Part shown: piece after piece, positions 34,462 through 43,021 of the stretch
Layout of the letters: every line of letters begins with the position of its first letter
How positions within the stretch are numbered: the first letter of the stretch is position 1
Origin: Nocardia sp. BMG51109
GTDB taxonomy: Bacteria; Actinomycetota; Actinomycetes; Mycobacteriales; Mycobacteriaceae
Length of the DNA stretch: 64,000 bases
NCBI RefSeq assembly: GCF_000526215.1
Contig: NZ_JAFQ01000004.1
Location: 8,060,001-8,124,000, forward strand
Direction: 5' to 3'
Made by a program: the position numbers and the translations under genes
Notes under the pieces: generated by a model
What the model was told of the DNA's origin: nothing
The model's input: the letters and a program-made list of their open reading frames with translations, nothing else
Databases searched by the model: none

Positions 34462-36305
34462 GCTTCGACACTCCGTCGTTCAGTAGTGCTGTAGGCCCGC
34501 TGCTGGGTCCGATACAGGCGGGCATAGGTGCCGTCGGAGCGCATCAGCGATTCGTGATCGCCCATCTCGGCGATGCGACGATCCTCGAGGACCACGATCA
34601 GGTCGGCCATCCGGACCGTCGAGAAGCGATGCGAGACAAGGACGGTGATCGTGCCGACCGCGCTCGCGGACCGGGCGGCCCGGGCGAAGCTCTCGAACAA
34701 CGCGTATTCCGTATCCGCGTCGAGGGCCGCCGTCGGTTCGTCCAGGACGACCAGCAGCGGACCGGTCCGCATGAAGCCCCGGGCCAACGCCAGCTTCTGC
34801 CACTGGCCGAAACTGACACCGACCCCGTCCGGCCACTGCGGACCGAGCTGCGTGGCCAGTCCGTCGGGAAGGTGTGCGATCACATCGTCGGCGCCGCCCC
34901 GGGCGACGGCCCGCTCGACCGCGGCATCGTCGTCCATCGCTGCGAGATCGCCGATGCCGACGGTGGTTCGAGCGGCGAACTCGAACGCCGCGAAATCCTG
35001 GAACGCGCCCGATATCCGCCGGCGCCACTGCTCGGTATCGATCCGGTCGAGCGGCACGCCATCGACCTCGATCCGGCCCGCGGTCGGCGCGTAGAACTTC
35101 GCCAGCAGCTTGACCAAGGTCGTCTTGCCCGCCCCGTTGTCACCGACCACCGCGATCACGGCACCGGCGGGCAGCGTGAGATCGGCGCCGACCAGCGCCG
35201 GTTCGGACGCGCCCGGATACCGGAACTCGATGTCCCGCAGGGTGATTCCGTGGCCGATCCGCTCCGGCGCGGGCAGTTCACCGGGCTCGGCGACCGCCCG
35301 GGCATAGTTCTCCAGCCAGAGCAGCCGCCGCGCCGCGTCCAGGAAGACCCCGCGGATGAATCCGACCTCGCCGATGGCCGCGGAGACGTAGTCCGACATC
35401 TGGATTCCGGCCGACAGCACCAGCACCACGCCCGCCGCGGACGCCTGCGCGACCTCGACCACATAGAGCAGCATCAGGCCGTAACCACATCCGAACACCG
35501 CCCACGCCCCGGCGTTCCAGCCGGCCGATATCGCCCGGGCGCGGCCGATCGGGCGGTACCACTCGGCCCAGGCCGCGGCCCGGTCCCCGGCCAGCCGCGC
35601 CCCGATCCCGGCCAGCCGGACATCCTTCCCGGACGCCGGGCTGGTCGCCAGGGAGAACAGGTGGTCGGCCAGCCGATTGTGTACCGCCGCGGTCTCTTCC
35701 ACGCGGCGCTCCCTGCCGGGCCGCACGATCGCCGCGACGAGCACCGGGATCGCGAAGACCAGCAACAGCGGCAGCAGCGGGTCGACCGTGGCGAGCAACA
35801 ACATGATCATGATCAGCTGGAAGATCCAGATGGCGCTGATGACGATCGACTCGTACAGGTGGTCGACCATGTAGACCTGCCTGCGCAGCACGGCGAGCCG
35901 GTTCAGGTGTTCCGGCCGCTCCTGGTGCTCGATCGTGTCGATCGAGGCGTACAGCCGGGCCACGTGCGTCTCCAGCGAGATCGCCAGCCGATCGCGGAAC
36001 CGGCGCCCGGCACGCTCGCCCGCGATGCCGAGCAGCCAGCTCGAACACATGGACAGCGCCATGGCCGCTAGGGCCGCATAGACCAGTGCCCACCGCCCCT
36101 GCGTGGCTCCGGCGGTCAGCATCCCCAGCCACAGCACGGTGAGCGGGCGGGGAACACCCGCCAGGACCTGGATCACCAGTGACGTGATCATCAGTCGTCG
36201 TTCGAACCGGTAGCACAGTCGCATCAGATGCCACATCGCGACCGGGCCGCTCGGCAGGGGAACCTCGGAGCCCGGGTCGCGCGGTCGATCAGTCGAGTAC
36301 GTCAT
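34458..36305 (-). CDS. ABC exporter (fused permease-ATPase), second of a pair
   Basis: A 615-aa half-transporter with an N-terminal six-helix type IV membrane domain (about residues 30-330) and a C-terminal ATPase. Walker A is GDNGAGKTTLV, the Q-loop VSGAFQDFAAF-like segment has Gln, the signature is VSFGQWQKLALARGF (non-canonical LSGGQ), Walker B is LLVVLDEPTAALD and the switch His is in LVSHRFSTVR. The signature variation suggests asymmetric pairing with the neighbouring ABC protein as a heterodimer. ATG 36305 lies 17 bp inside the preceding gene. Its job is probably export of the pathway product or self-protection, given the coupled pentapeptide-repeat gene. Confidence 0.92.
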   Translation of the reverse strand: MTYSTDRPRDPGSEVPLPSGPVAMWHLMRLCYRFERRLMITSLVIQVLAGVPRPLTVLWLGMLTAGATQGRWALVYAALAAMALSMCSSWLLGIAGERAGRRFRDRLAISLETHVARLYASIDTIEHQERPEHLNRLAVLRRQVYMVDHLYESIVISAIWIFQLIMIMLLLATVDPLLPLLLVFAIPVLVAAIVRPGRERRVEETAAVHNRLADHLFSLATSPASGKDVRLAGIGARLAGDRAAAWAEWYRPIGRARAISAGWNAGAWAVFGCGYGLMLLYVVEVAQASAAGVVLVLSAGIQMSDYVSAAIGEVGFIRGVFLDAARRLLWLENYARAVAEPGELPAPERIGHGITLRDIEFRYPGASEPALVGADLTLPAGAVIAVVGDNGAGKTTLVKLLAKFYAPTAGRIEVDGVPLDRIDTEQWRRRISGAFQDFAAFEFAARTTVGIGDLAAMDDDAAVERAVARGGADDVIAHLPDGLATQLGPQWPDGVGVSFGQWQKLALARGFMRTGPLLVVLDEPTAALDADTEYALFESFARAARSASAVGTITVLVSHRFSTVRMADLIVVLEDRRIAEMGDHESLMRSDGTYARLYRTQQRAYSTTERRSVEA

Positions 36306-38076
36306 ACAGTCGGCCGTCCTCGTCGTATTCGGTGGCGAACCGGCTCGCCTGGAGTTCGAACCTGCGCCGGTAGTAGCCGTCGGCGGCCATCAGTTCCTCG
36401 TGCGTCCCCGACTCCGCGACCGTCCCGTCGACCACGACGGCGATCCGGTCGGCCAGCCGGGCCGTCGAAAACCGGTGGGAGATAAGGATTGTGGTGGTGC
36501 CCTCGGTCTCGGCGAGCAGCCGGGAGAACACCGTCGCCTCCCCCGCGATATCCAGATTCGCCGTCGGCTCGTCGAGAATCACCAGGCGCGCGCCCGACCG
36601 CAGGCCGCACAGCACGCGGGCGAGGGCCAGGCGTTGCCACTGCCCGCCCGAGAGGTCCGTCCCGCCGGGATAGCCCTTGGCCATCGGAGCCTCCAGATCG
36701 GCGAGGTCGTCGGCGCCCGCATCACGCAGCGACGCTCGGATGCGCTCGTCGTCGCATCGGCCGCCGGGGTCGACATTGTCTCGGAGGCTCCGTTCGAAAT
36801 GGGCGAAATCCTGGAACACCGCGGCGATTCCCCGGCGCCAGTCGTCCACGTCGAGATCGCGCAGATCGGTGCCGTCGACGAGTATCCGGCCGGCGTCCGG
36901 ATCGTAGAACCGGCACAGCAACTTGATCAGGCTCGTCTTTCCCGCACCGTTCGCCCCGACGATCGCCAGCGACTTTCCCGCCGGGATGCGGAGATTCAGG
37001 CCGGTGTAGACCGAGTGCGACGAATGCGGATAGCCGAAGCTCACATCGCGCAGCTCCACCTCCACCCGCCGATCGGGCACCCGCCGCGATCCGGACGGCA
37101 ACCGGCCGGCCTGCCCCAGTAACGGCTCGAGCCGGTCGACCGCCGCCACGCCGGTCGCGGCATCGTCTGTCGCCCAGCTCAATCCGCCGAATGCGAGCCA
37201 TTGCACACCGGCGGCCAGCTGCACGGCGGAGACGAGATGCGGCAGCGACCACTGACCGCTCGTGAACAGATAACCCATGAAGCCGAGGACCGCGACATTG
37301 CCGGCGATCACCAGGGCGGCCGCGCCGACAACGGGCCGTTCCCGCAACCGTACGGCCCGATACTGGGCGTCGTACAGCTCGAGACGCCACCGGGCGAAGC
37401 GGTCCACGACCCAGTCGTGCAGGCCGAAAAGCCGTACCTCCCTGGCGAATTGCGGCTCCATGGCCAGCTGGTAGGCGTATTCGGCGTGCTGCTGAGCCAG
37501 ATTGACCTCGGCGCTGCCACGGTCCTTCCACACCGAGCTCTCCCGCAACAGCAGGTGTGTCGACGCCCAGACGACGCTCAGCGCGAGCGCCGCCCACCAG
37601 CTGTACCAGGCCAGCGTGATCGTGGACACGACACCGACCAGCAGCCGGTGCAGCGAGTCGCGCACGAAGAAGACGGCGAGCGCGAGCGGCGGGCCGCTCG
37701 TGTTGCGGTCGACGTCGCGAATCGCGCCCAGCTCGGAATCTTCCAGATGGGCCAGGCCGGTGGGCGCCACGCAGGCGCGCACCAGCCTGTCGTTCAACCA
37801 GTTCGAGAGCCGGGCACCGAGGGACATGCTGACGATCGCGTCGGCATGCGGAAGTACCTGCATCAGCAGGAAACAACCGCCGAGCGCGATCAGCGCGGGA
37901 ACGACCCGCCCCTCGCCCGGATCGTTGATCACGCCGATGACGTGGCCGGTCAGGACGGCGAATATCGCAGGCAGCACCGCACCGACGAGGAGTATGCCCC
38001 ACCAGAGGACGGTGATCCCCGGCAGCGCGCGCCAGAAGGTGGCGAACAACCCGAGCATCCGCCGGCCGGTACCCAT
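36289..38076 (-). CDS. ABC exporter (fused permease-ATPase), first of a pair
   Basis: A 595-aa half-transporter. Membrane helices occupy about residues 15-300 (ITVLWWGILLVGAVLPAIFAVL is the first). The ATPase domain has Walker A GANGAGKTSLIK, Q-loop AVFQDFAHFERSL, canonical signature LSGGQWQRLALARVL, Walker B RLVILDEPTANLD and switch His in ILISHRFSTAR. ATG 38076 overlaps the stop of the luciferase-like gene (TGATG), which sets the start; the long upstream open frame is not coding. It likely forms a heterodimer with the following ABC protein. Neither has a peptidase domain, so they differ in role from the C39 exporter upstream. Confidence 0.92.
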   Translation of the reverse strand: MGTGRRMLGLFATFWRALPGITVLWWGILLVGAVLPAIFAVLTGHVIGVINDPGEGRVVPALIALGGCFLLMQVLPHADAIVSMSLGARLSNWLNDRLVRACVAPTGLAHLEDSELGAIRDVDRNTSGPPLALAVFFVRDSLHRLLVGVVSTITLAWYSWWAALALSVVWASTHLLLRESSVWKDRGSAEVNLAQQHAEYAYQLAMEPQFAREVRLFGLHDWVVDRFARWRLELYDAQYRAVRLRERPVVGAAALVIAGNVAVLGFMGYLFTSGQWSLPHLVSAVQLAAGVQWLAFGGLSWATDDAATGVAAVDRLEPLLGQAGRLPSGSRRVPDRRVEVELRDVSFGYPHSSHSVYTGLNLRIPAGKSLAIVGANGAGKTSLIKLLCRFYDPDAGRILVDGTDLRDLDVDDWRRGIAAVFQDFAHFERSLRDNVDPGGRCDDERIRASLRDAGADDLADLEAPMAKGYPGGTDLSGGQWQRLALARVLCGLRSGARLVILDEPTANLDIAGEATVFSRLLAETEGTTTILISHRFSTARLADRIAVVVDGTVAESGTHEELMAADGYYRRRFELQASRFATEYDEDGRLYDVLD

Positions 38077-39134
38077 CAGCCACTCACCTCGTTCGCCACT
38101 GTGCCGCCGCCGATCCCGAGCGCGCGAGCACGGCCGAAGACCACTCCTGTGTGCATGATCTCCGCCTCGTCCGCGGGAACGTCCAGGACGAAGATCCGGC
38201 AGCCCTGCCGCAGATACCGCACGATCTCGGCGGCGACCGTCTCGTAGTCGCCGACGAGGTAGGGACAGAAGGAGCGATAGTTCCGGAAGGGACCGAGCCA
38301 GTACGGGCTGCCGAGGCCCGCCGGATGCTCGTCGTGCTCCGAAAGCCGTTCGTGCCACACGGAATCCGAGGCGTTGCGCGCCATGGCGTGGGCGATCCGG
38401 CCGCCGCGGTCACGCGGGAACCGCCGGCGGGCGGCGCGCCACGCCAGGTCCGAGGTTTCCCGTGCGACGATGCCGACGCGAACGGCCGACATTCCGGGAA
38501 CGGCTGCAGCCGTATCGAGCACGGCACCATCATCGGCCGCCGGCTCCGGGTAGCGGACCGGAATCGCGCCGATCTCCGCCGCGGCGGCGAGACCGGACGC
38601 CGAGGAGCCGGAGATGAGCATCTCGGGGCGGAACTCGGCGGGGAGCGCGGGCGCCAGCGTGAGGTCCTGCACGCGGTAGTACCTGCCCGCCATGGTCACC
38701 GGCTCGTTCCCCGCGAGCAGCCGGGCCACGATCTGCGCGTACTCCGTGAGGCGGCGGTACCGGTCGTCGTGCGGGGTCCGGTCGCCCAATGCCGCCAGGT
38801 CGTTCGTGAACCCGCCCGCCACCAGGTTCAGCGCGACGCGCCTGCGGTGCAGCGTGGCGAACGTGGAGATCAGCTTCGCCGCGGTGTACGGATGCTGGTA
38901 GGCGGGCTGCACCGCGATCAGCGGGACCAGCCGCTCGGTGGCGCGCAGCATCTCCGACGCCACCAGCCACGGGTCCGCGGTGGAGTTGTCCGTGTAGACG
39001 AGCGCGCCCTCATGGCCGGCGTTCTCGCACCATCTCGCGATCCGGTGGATGCGCTTCAGGTAGTCGCTCTCGTCCGGCGTCCAGTAGGGGCAGGTCGAAA
39101 AGACCCGGAATTCGATTGGGCGGCTGGCGTTCAC
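38076..39134 (-). CDS. LLM-class flavin-dependent monooxygenase
   Basis: A 352-aa luciferase-like TIM-barrel protein. FRVFSTCPYWTPDESDYLKRI opens it (key part FRVFSTCPYW), with ALVYTDNSTADPWLVASEML, LIAVQPAYQHPYTAAKLISTFATL and VALNLVAGGFTNDLAALGD matching the alkanesulfonate-monooxygenase branch (about residues 40-120), and PEMLISGSSASGLAAAAEIG as the FMN phosphate region. Such enzymes use FMNH2 and O2, or F420. The GTG start at 39134 overlaps the exporter stop (GTGA) and follows GGGAGGGGAG. Within a peptide/carrier-protein operon it probably oxidises a carrier-bound or peptide-bound group; the substrate is unknown. Confidence 0.88.
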   Translation of the reverse strand: MNASRPIEFRVFSTCPYWTPDESDYLKRIHRIARWCENAGHEGALVYTDNSTADPWLVASEMLRATERLVPLIAVQPAYQHPYTAAKLISTFATLHRRRVALNLVAGGFTNDLAALGDRTPHDDRYRRLTEYAQIVARLLAGNEPVTMAGRYYRVQDLTLAPALPAEFRPEMLISGSSASGLAAAAEIGAIPVRYPEPAADDGAVLDTAAAVPGMSAVRVGIVARETSDLAWRAARRRFPRDRGGRIAHAMARNASDSVWHERLSEHDEHPAGLGSPYWLGPFRNYRSFCPYLVGDYETVAAEIVRYLRQGCRIFVLDVPADEAEIMHTGVVFGRARALGIGGGTVANEVSG

Positions 39135-41530
39135 TGCCTCTCCCCTCCCGGCGTGGGCTGCGGCGACCGGACTTCCGGACGCGTCCCGGCCCCCAAGGTC
39201 TGTTCGATCGTCGCGCTGAGCCGCGCGAAGGAAGAGAAGGCGCTCGACGTCAAATCCTGATCGGATATTTCGATACCGAAGTGCTCCTCGATATCGACCA
39301 GCAGGCGAACCGTCTCGAGCGAACCCAGGCCCAGTTTCGAGAGATCGGCCGCGCGGTCGAGAGGGGCCGCCGTGTCCACGCCCTCCAGATGCATGATGAC
39401 GATCTTCTCCAATCGGCGTTCCCACTCGCCGGGTTCTTCGTCCATGACGTCCACTTTCGTATTACGCTCCGAGCCGATCTCGAGAATCGATGTGGCGCCG
39501 CGCGCCGAGGATGCTCCGCACCCCAGGACGACCAGCGTCGCTCCCGATTCCCCGATATTGTCGAATATCCGCCGCTCCGTGTCGGCGTCGATCGCGTTCG
39601 TAGCCTCGTCGAGTATCAGAAGGTGCGGCTTCTTCACCAGCGCACGCGCCAGGGCTATCCGCTGGCGCTGTCCGTAGGAAATTCCTGAGCCCCCGTCCCC
39701 GAGAATAGTATCGTATTTCATGGGCAGCGCCCGGACGAATTCGTCGATCTGCGCCGTTCGACCGGCCTCGCGCACATCCTCCGGGGCCGCATCGGCATGA
39801 CCGAGCCGAATATTCTCGGCGATCGTTCCCGACATCAGGACGCTGTTCTGATCGACGTATCCGATGCCCTTCCGGAACTCCGCGGAATCCAGTTCGGCCA
39901 GATTCCTGTCATCGATGAATATCTTCCCGCCGGTCGGTACCAGCAGACCCGACAGCAGCATCCCGATCGTCGATTTACCGGATCCGGAGGGGCCGGTGAC
40001 CGCCAGCACGGAACCGGCGTCGACCTGTGCGCTCACCCCGCGAACCGCCGGCTCGACGGCACCCGGATAGCTGAACGACACGTCCTCGAGACGGACCGCG
40101 GGCGGCCCCGCCAACCGGCCGGACGCCGTGCCTGCCGGATCGGCGGGGTATTCCGGCAGGTCCTTCATCCGGATCAGATGCGGGCCGAGGTCGAGCAGCA
40201 CCGTCGCCGCGGACGACAGGTTCGACAGCGCGAGGAACAGGCCGGTACTCGCGGTGGCCAGCGCGACCGCGGCGGCCGGACTCGAACGCCCGTCGGCGGC
40301 GGATACCAGGCCGACGAGAAGTATCGTCAGCGGAACGCCGAACTGCATCGCGGACAGGAAGGCCGACATCGTTCCGGAGAATCGCCGCTGCCGCGCCTCG
40401 GCCGCCATTTCTCCCGCGAACGAATCCGCCCATCCGGCGTACACGCTGTCCTCCGCGCCGAGCGCCTTGATCGACCGCATCGCCGTGAATATCTCGTGCA
40501 CCTCGCCGGACACCCGGGCCCGGGCGCCGTAGACGTGTGCGGCCAGATATCTCCGACGCGACCAGGTGAGCCCGATTCCGGCGACGAAAATCAGCAGAGC
40601 GGCCAGGACCACCAGGCCCAGCCATATGTCGTGGAAGGCGACCACCGCGCCGAATCCCAGCACGAGCGCTACGTCGAATACCGCGCCCACCGTCGTCACG
40701 GAAACGACCTGCCGCAGATGCGCTGCAGCGTGCAGTTGCCGGCTCGAGGCACTGGGATGCCAGGTGGTGAAGAATCCGATCGGCAATCGCAGCAGGCGGG
40801 TCATCACACCCTGCGCGGTCTGCTTTTCGACGACGCTCTGGCCCGCGAGAATCAGGCGCGAGCGAACTGCCTGCAACCCGGCGTACGACAGTATCGCACC
40901 CGCCAGGAGGCCGCCCGGGAGCCACGGGCCGACGGAGCCGGTCGACGGGCGTCGCCCGATCAGCCATCCCAGGGCCAGGGGAAATGCGAGGGTGTAGGCG
41001 AGCAGAATCGCGGAGACGGCGAGGACCGGCAGCCACGTGCTCGCGGGTGGAGAGAATTCCGCGACGACACCCAGTCGGCGGAGGCCGTGCCGCCACCGGC
41101 CGCGGCGGCCCGCGGGTGCGTCGCGGGGCACGAATTCGAGTGCGATGCCGGTGAATTCGTCGTCCACGCGGTTCAGCGCCACCGTTCGCCGGCCCATCGC
41201 GGGATCGACGATGACGAGATGCGACCTCGTCACTCGCTCGAGGACGACGTAGTGGTCGAACCGCCAGAACAGCACGGCGCCGGGAGCCAGCAGGCGAAGC
41301 CCTCGCACATCGCACCGGACGCCACGGCCGTTCAGGCCGTGCCGCCGTGCGACACGCAACAGGACCGACGCCGACGTACCGTTTCTCCCCCCGTCGGCCT
41401 CCGTGCGGATCCGGTCGAACGGGACGTCGATGCCGTGACCGGCCAGCACCATACGAAGGCATGCGGGGCCGCAGTCGCTGTGGCCCGCCTGCGGGTAGAA
41501 GGGAATGCGCAGGCGCTGTCGCCGGTTCAT
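39131..41530 (-). CDS. C39-peptidase ABC exporter (PCAT) fused to a C-terminal acyl/peptidyl carrier domain
   Basis: A 799-aa multidomain protein. Residues 1-135 are a C39 peptidase with Gln14, Cys20 (HSDCGPACL), His93 (FDHYVVL) and Asp109 (VIVDPAMG), the full set for cleaving double-glycine leaders. Residues 160-450 are the membrane domain. The ATPase (480-695) has Walker A GPSGSGKST (513-521), Q-loop YVDQNS, signature ISYGQRQRIALARAL and Walker B HLLILDEATNAID; the switch His is missing (TLVVLGCGASS instead of an AHRLS-like motif). Residues 701-785 form a carrier-protein domain with attachment Ser737 in LGLGSLETVRLL followed by VDIEEHFGIEI. I know of no characterised PCAT with such a domain. 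It starts with ATG 41530 overlapping the upstream stop (ATGA). Confidence 0.93.
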   Translation of the reverse strand: MNRRQRLRIPFYPQAGHSDCGPACLRMVLAGHGIDVPFDRIRTEADGGRNGTSASVLLRVARRHGLNGRGVRCDVRGLRLLAPGAVLFWRFDHYVVLERVTRSHLVIVDPAMGRRTVALNRVDDEFTGIALEFVPRDAPAGRRGRWRHGLRRLGVVAEFSPPASTWLPVLAVSAILLAYTLAFPLALGWLIGRRPSTGSVGPWLPGGLLAGAILSYAGLQAVRSRLILAGQSVVEKQTAQGVMTRLLRLPIGFFTTWHPSASSRQLHAAAHLRQVVSVTTVGAVFDVALVLGFGAVVAFHDIWLGLVVLAALLIFVAGIGLTWSRRRYLAAHVYGARARVSGEVHEIFTAMRSIKALGAEDSVYAGWADSFAGEMAAEARQRRFSGTMSAFLSAMQFGVPLTILLVGLVSAADGRSSPAAAVALATASTGLFLALSNLSSAATVLLDLGPHLIRMKDLPEYPADPAGTASGRLAGPPAVRLEDVSFSYPGAVEPAVRGVSAQVDAGSVLAVTGPSGSGKSTIGMLLSGLLVPTGGKIFIDDRNLAELDSAEFRKGIGYVDQNSVLMSGTIAENIRLGHADAAPEDVREAGRTAQIDEFVRALPMKYDTILGDGGSGISYGQRQRIALARALVKKPHLLILDEATNAIDADTERRIFDNIGESGATLVVLGCGASSARGATSILEIGSERNTKVDVMDEEPGEWERRLEKIVIMHLEGVDTAAPLDRAADLSKLGLGSLETVRLLVDIEEHFGIEISDQDLTSSAFSSFARLSATIEQTLGAGTRPEVRSPQPTPGGERQ

Positions 41531-42795
41531 CCGGCGACCAGCCGCTGCACGAGGCGGTCGGCGTCCGCCGGCGAAAAACTCTCGGCGTTCGGGGACGCGG
41601 TGAGCACGAACGAGTTTCCGGTGTCGGTGACGTGCACGCCGACCGGCCGCAACGACGCCATCGGCGGGAGCGACAGGTTGCTCGATTCGAGCGCGGAGGT
41701 GTCGTCCGGCTCGGCGGGTGCTGCTTCATCGGCGAAGTCATCAGCGAATTCATGGACGAACTCATGGACGAAATCGAAATGCGGGAACGGGCGCTGCCGG
41801 ATTCCCCGTTCCTCCTCGAGCCGGCGCAGCGCGATGCTGTCCACGTTCTGATGGGCCGCTGCCCGCATCAGCTTGGCGCCGACCCGGCGGTGCCAAGCAT
41901 CGTCGTCCAGGTCGAGCACGAGCGGCCGGACCGTCGAGAACATTCCGATCTGCCGGCCGAAACCTCGTGGCCGGGAACCGAAATGCGTATCGATGAGGCA
42001 CGGCCCCGGCCGATGATCTCGCCATACCTCGAGCAGGCGGCGCAGGAAGACGGTTGCGGCTCCCCAGCTTTCGCCGGCACCGGAGTCCCGGATCTTGCGG
42101 TAGTCGTCACCCGCGACGGTCGCGGAGCGCAGGAAGACCGGGGCGGCGGTGTGCGGGTCACGGCTTCCGAATGCTTCGGGGAGAAGGCCCAATTCGCGCT
42201 TCCAGTATCGACGAGCGGCCCGCTCCTCCGGTTCGGTCGGCAGCGTCGCCTCGACCGCCGCGCGATACCGATCCGGCGCGAAGGCAGGCTCGATGCCGCG
42301 GGAGAAGTCCAGCACGGCGTCTCGGAGCATCGCGATCACCGCCTTGACGGAATATCCGTCCAAGGCCGCGGAGCGCAGGGAGATCGCCAGGCAGTGCCTG
42401 CCCCGCGCGATCTTGACGACCCTGAAGTAGTACACGCCGCGGCGGCTCGGATCCCATTCCGTCGCGTCCCTGCGGAGGAGCGTATCGATATAGCGCCGTG
42501 CGCGATCCTCGTCGGCGTCCGCCACGTCCAGCAGTTCCATCGCGATATCCCCGGCGTCGCAGGGCAGCACTTCCTGCTCGTACCCGTTCTCGGCCGAACC
42601 GGAGAATCGCAACCGCAGCGCGGCGTGACCTTCGACCACGGCCGTTACCCCGTGCACGATGTGATCGGCACGCACGGCGGGCGAAAACGTCAAGGTCGCT
42701 CCGAGCGCGAATCCGGAACGGCCGTCTCGCTCCTGAGATCGGAGAACGTCGGCCTGACCGGACGTGACCGGAAAATACATTGCCATACCTATCAT
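41527..42795 (-). CDS. Condensation-domain-like protein with degraded HHxxxDG motif
   Basis: A 422-aa protein resembling a free-standing NRPS condensation domain. YFPVTSGQADVLRSQ near the N-terminus matches the opening C1 motif; CLAISLRSAALDGYSVKAV (about residues 135-153) aligns with the C3 region, but HHxxxDG reads RSAALDG, so both histidines are replaced (Arg141, Ser142) while Asp146 and Gly147 remain. Further on, GFGRQIGMFSTVRPLVLDL fits the C5-like VGMFVN region. Loss of the catalytic His suggests a non-canonical acyltransferase, or a partner/docking role for carrier domains. ATG 42795 has only a weak ribosome-binding site; ATG 42786 or 42780 are possible. It follows the precursor gene across a hairpin and overlaps the exporter gene. 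Confidence 0.78.
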   Translation of the reverse strand: MIGMAMYFPVTSGQADVLRSQERDGRSGFALGATLTFSPAVRADHIVHGVTAVVEGHAALRLRFSGSAENGYEQEVLPCDAGDIAMELLDVADADEDRARRYIDTLLRRDATEWDPSRRGVYYFRVVKIARGRHCLAISLRSAALDGYSVKAVIAMLRDAVLDFSRGIEPAFAPDRYRAAVEATLPTEPEERAARRYWKRELGLLPEAFGSRDPHTAAPVFLRSATVAGDDYRKIRDSGAGESWGAATVFLRRLLEVWRDHRPGPCLIDTHFGSRPRGFGRQIGMFSTVRPLVLDLDDDAWHRRVGAKLMRAAAHQNVDSIALRRLEEERGIRQRPFPHFDFVHEFVHEFADDFADEAAPAEPDDTSALESSNLSLPPMASLRPVGVHVTDTGNSFVLTASPNAESFSPADADRLVQRLVAG

Positions 42796-42804
42796 CGGGG
42801 CCGA

Positions 42805-42833
42805 CTCTGGACGCCGCAGCGCAGCGCCCAGAG
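42805..42833 (-). terminator. Attenuator-like hairpin between precursor peptide gene and next gene
   Basis: On the minus strand CTCTGGGCGC and GCGTCCAGAG form a 10-bp stem (one G-T wobble) around a 9-base loop, 29 bases after the precursor stop. No T-run follows, so partial termination or mRNA stabilisation is more likely than full stop. Such hairpins just after precursor genes are common in ribosomal-peptide operons and raise the precursor level over the enzymes. Confidence 0.6.
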
Positions 42834-42862
42834 CCTTCAGCGCGGACCGTTGCCGCTATTCC

Positions 42863-42970
42863 TTACGACGCATCCACCTCCGGCGGGCAGAAGCCGATGC
42901 CGCCGACAACGGCGTCGAGCTCGCTCTCCTCGAGAGTTTCGATCGTCACCTTCTTGAACTGGGAATCCAT
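42863..42970 (-). CDS. Small precursor peptide with double-glycine leader (35 aa)
   Basis: A 35-residue open frame, too short for usual gene calling, from ATG 42970 to TAA at 42863. It begins MDSQFKKVTIETLEE; residues 13-24 (LEESELDAVVGG) match the LxxxELxxVxGG consensus of leaders cut by C39 peptidases. The predicted core after Gly-Gly is 11 residues, IGFCPPEVDAS, with one Cys, two Pro and two acidic residues. The ribosome-binding site AAAGGAGGTGA is near perfect and 4 bases... that is, at optimal distance from ATG. It lies three genes' reach from, and in the same operon as, a C39-peptidase exporter with intact catalytic residues. It is probably the substrate of that exporter and of the neighbouring modifying enzymes. 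Confidence 0.85.
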   Translation of the reverse strand: MDSQFKKVTIETLEESELDAVVGGIGFCPPEVDAS

Positions 42971-42973
42971 TAT

Positions 42974-42984
42974 TCACCTCCTTT
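42974..42984 (-). promoter_or_regulatory. Strong Shine-Dalgarno site of the precursor peptide
   Basis: The minus strand reads AAAGGAGGTGA here, an almost complete anti-16S match, three bases before the ATG at 42970. It is the strongest ribosome-binding site noticed in the operon and is the main evidence that the 35-residue frame is translated. Confidence 0.85.
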
Positions 42985-43021
42985 CACTGGTTTCAGTGGG
43001 TCGCCGGGCGACCGCTCGCCG

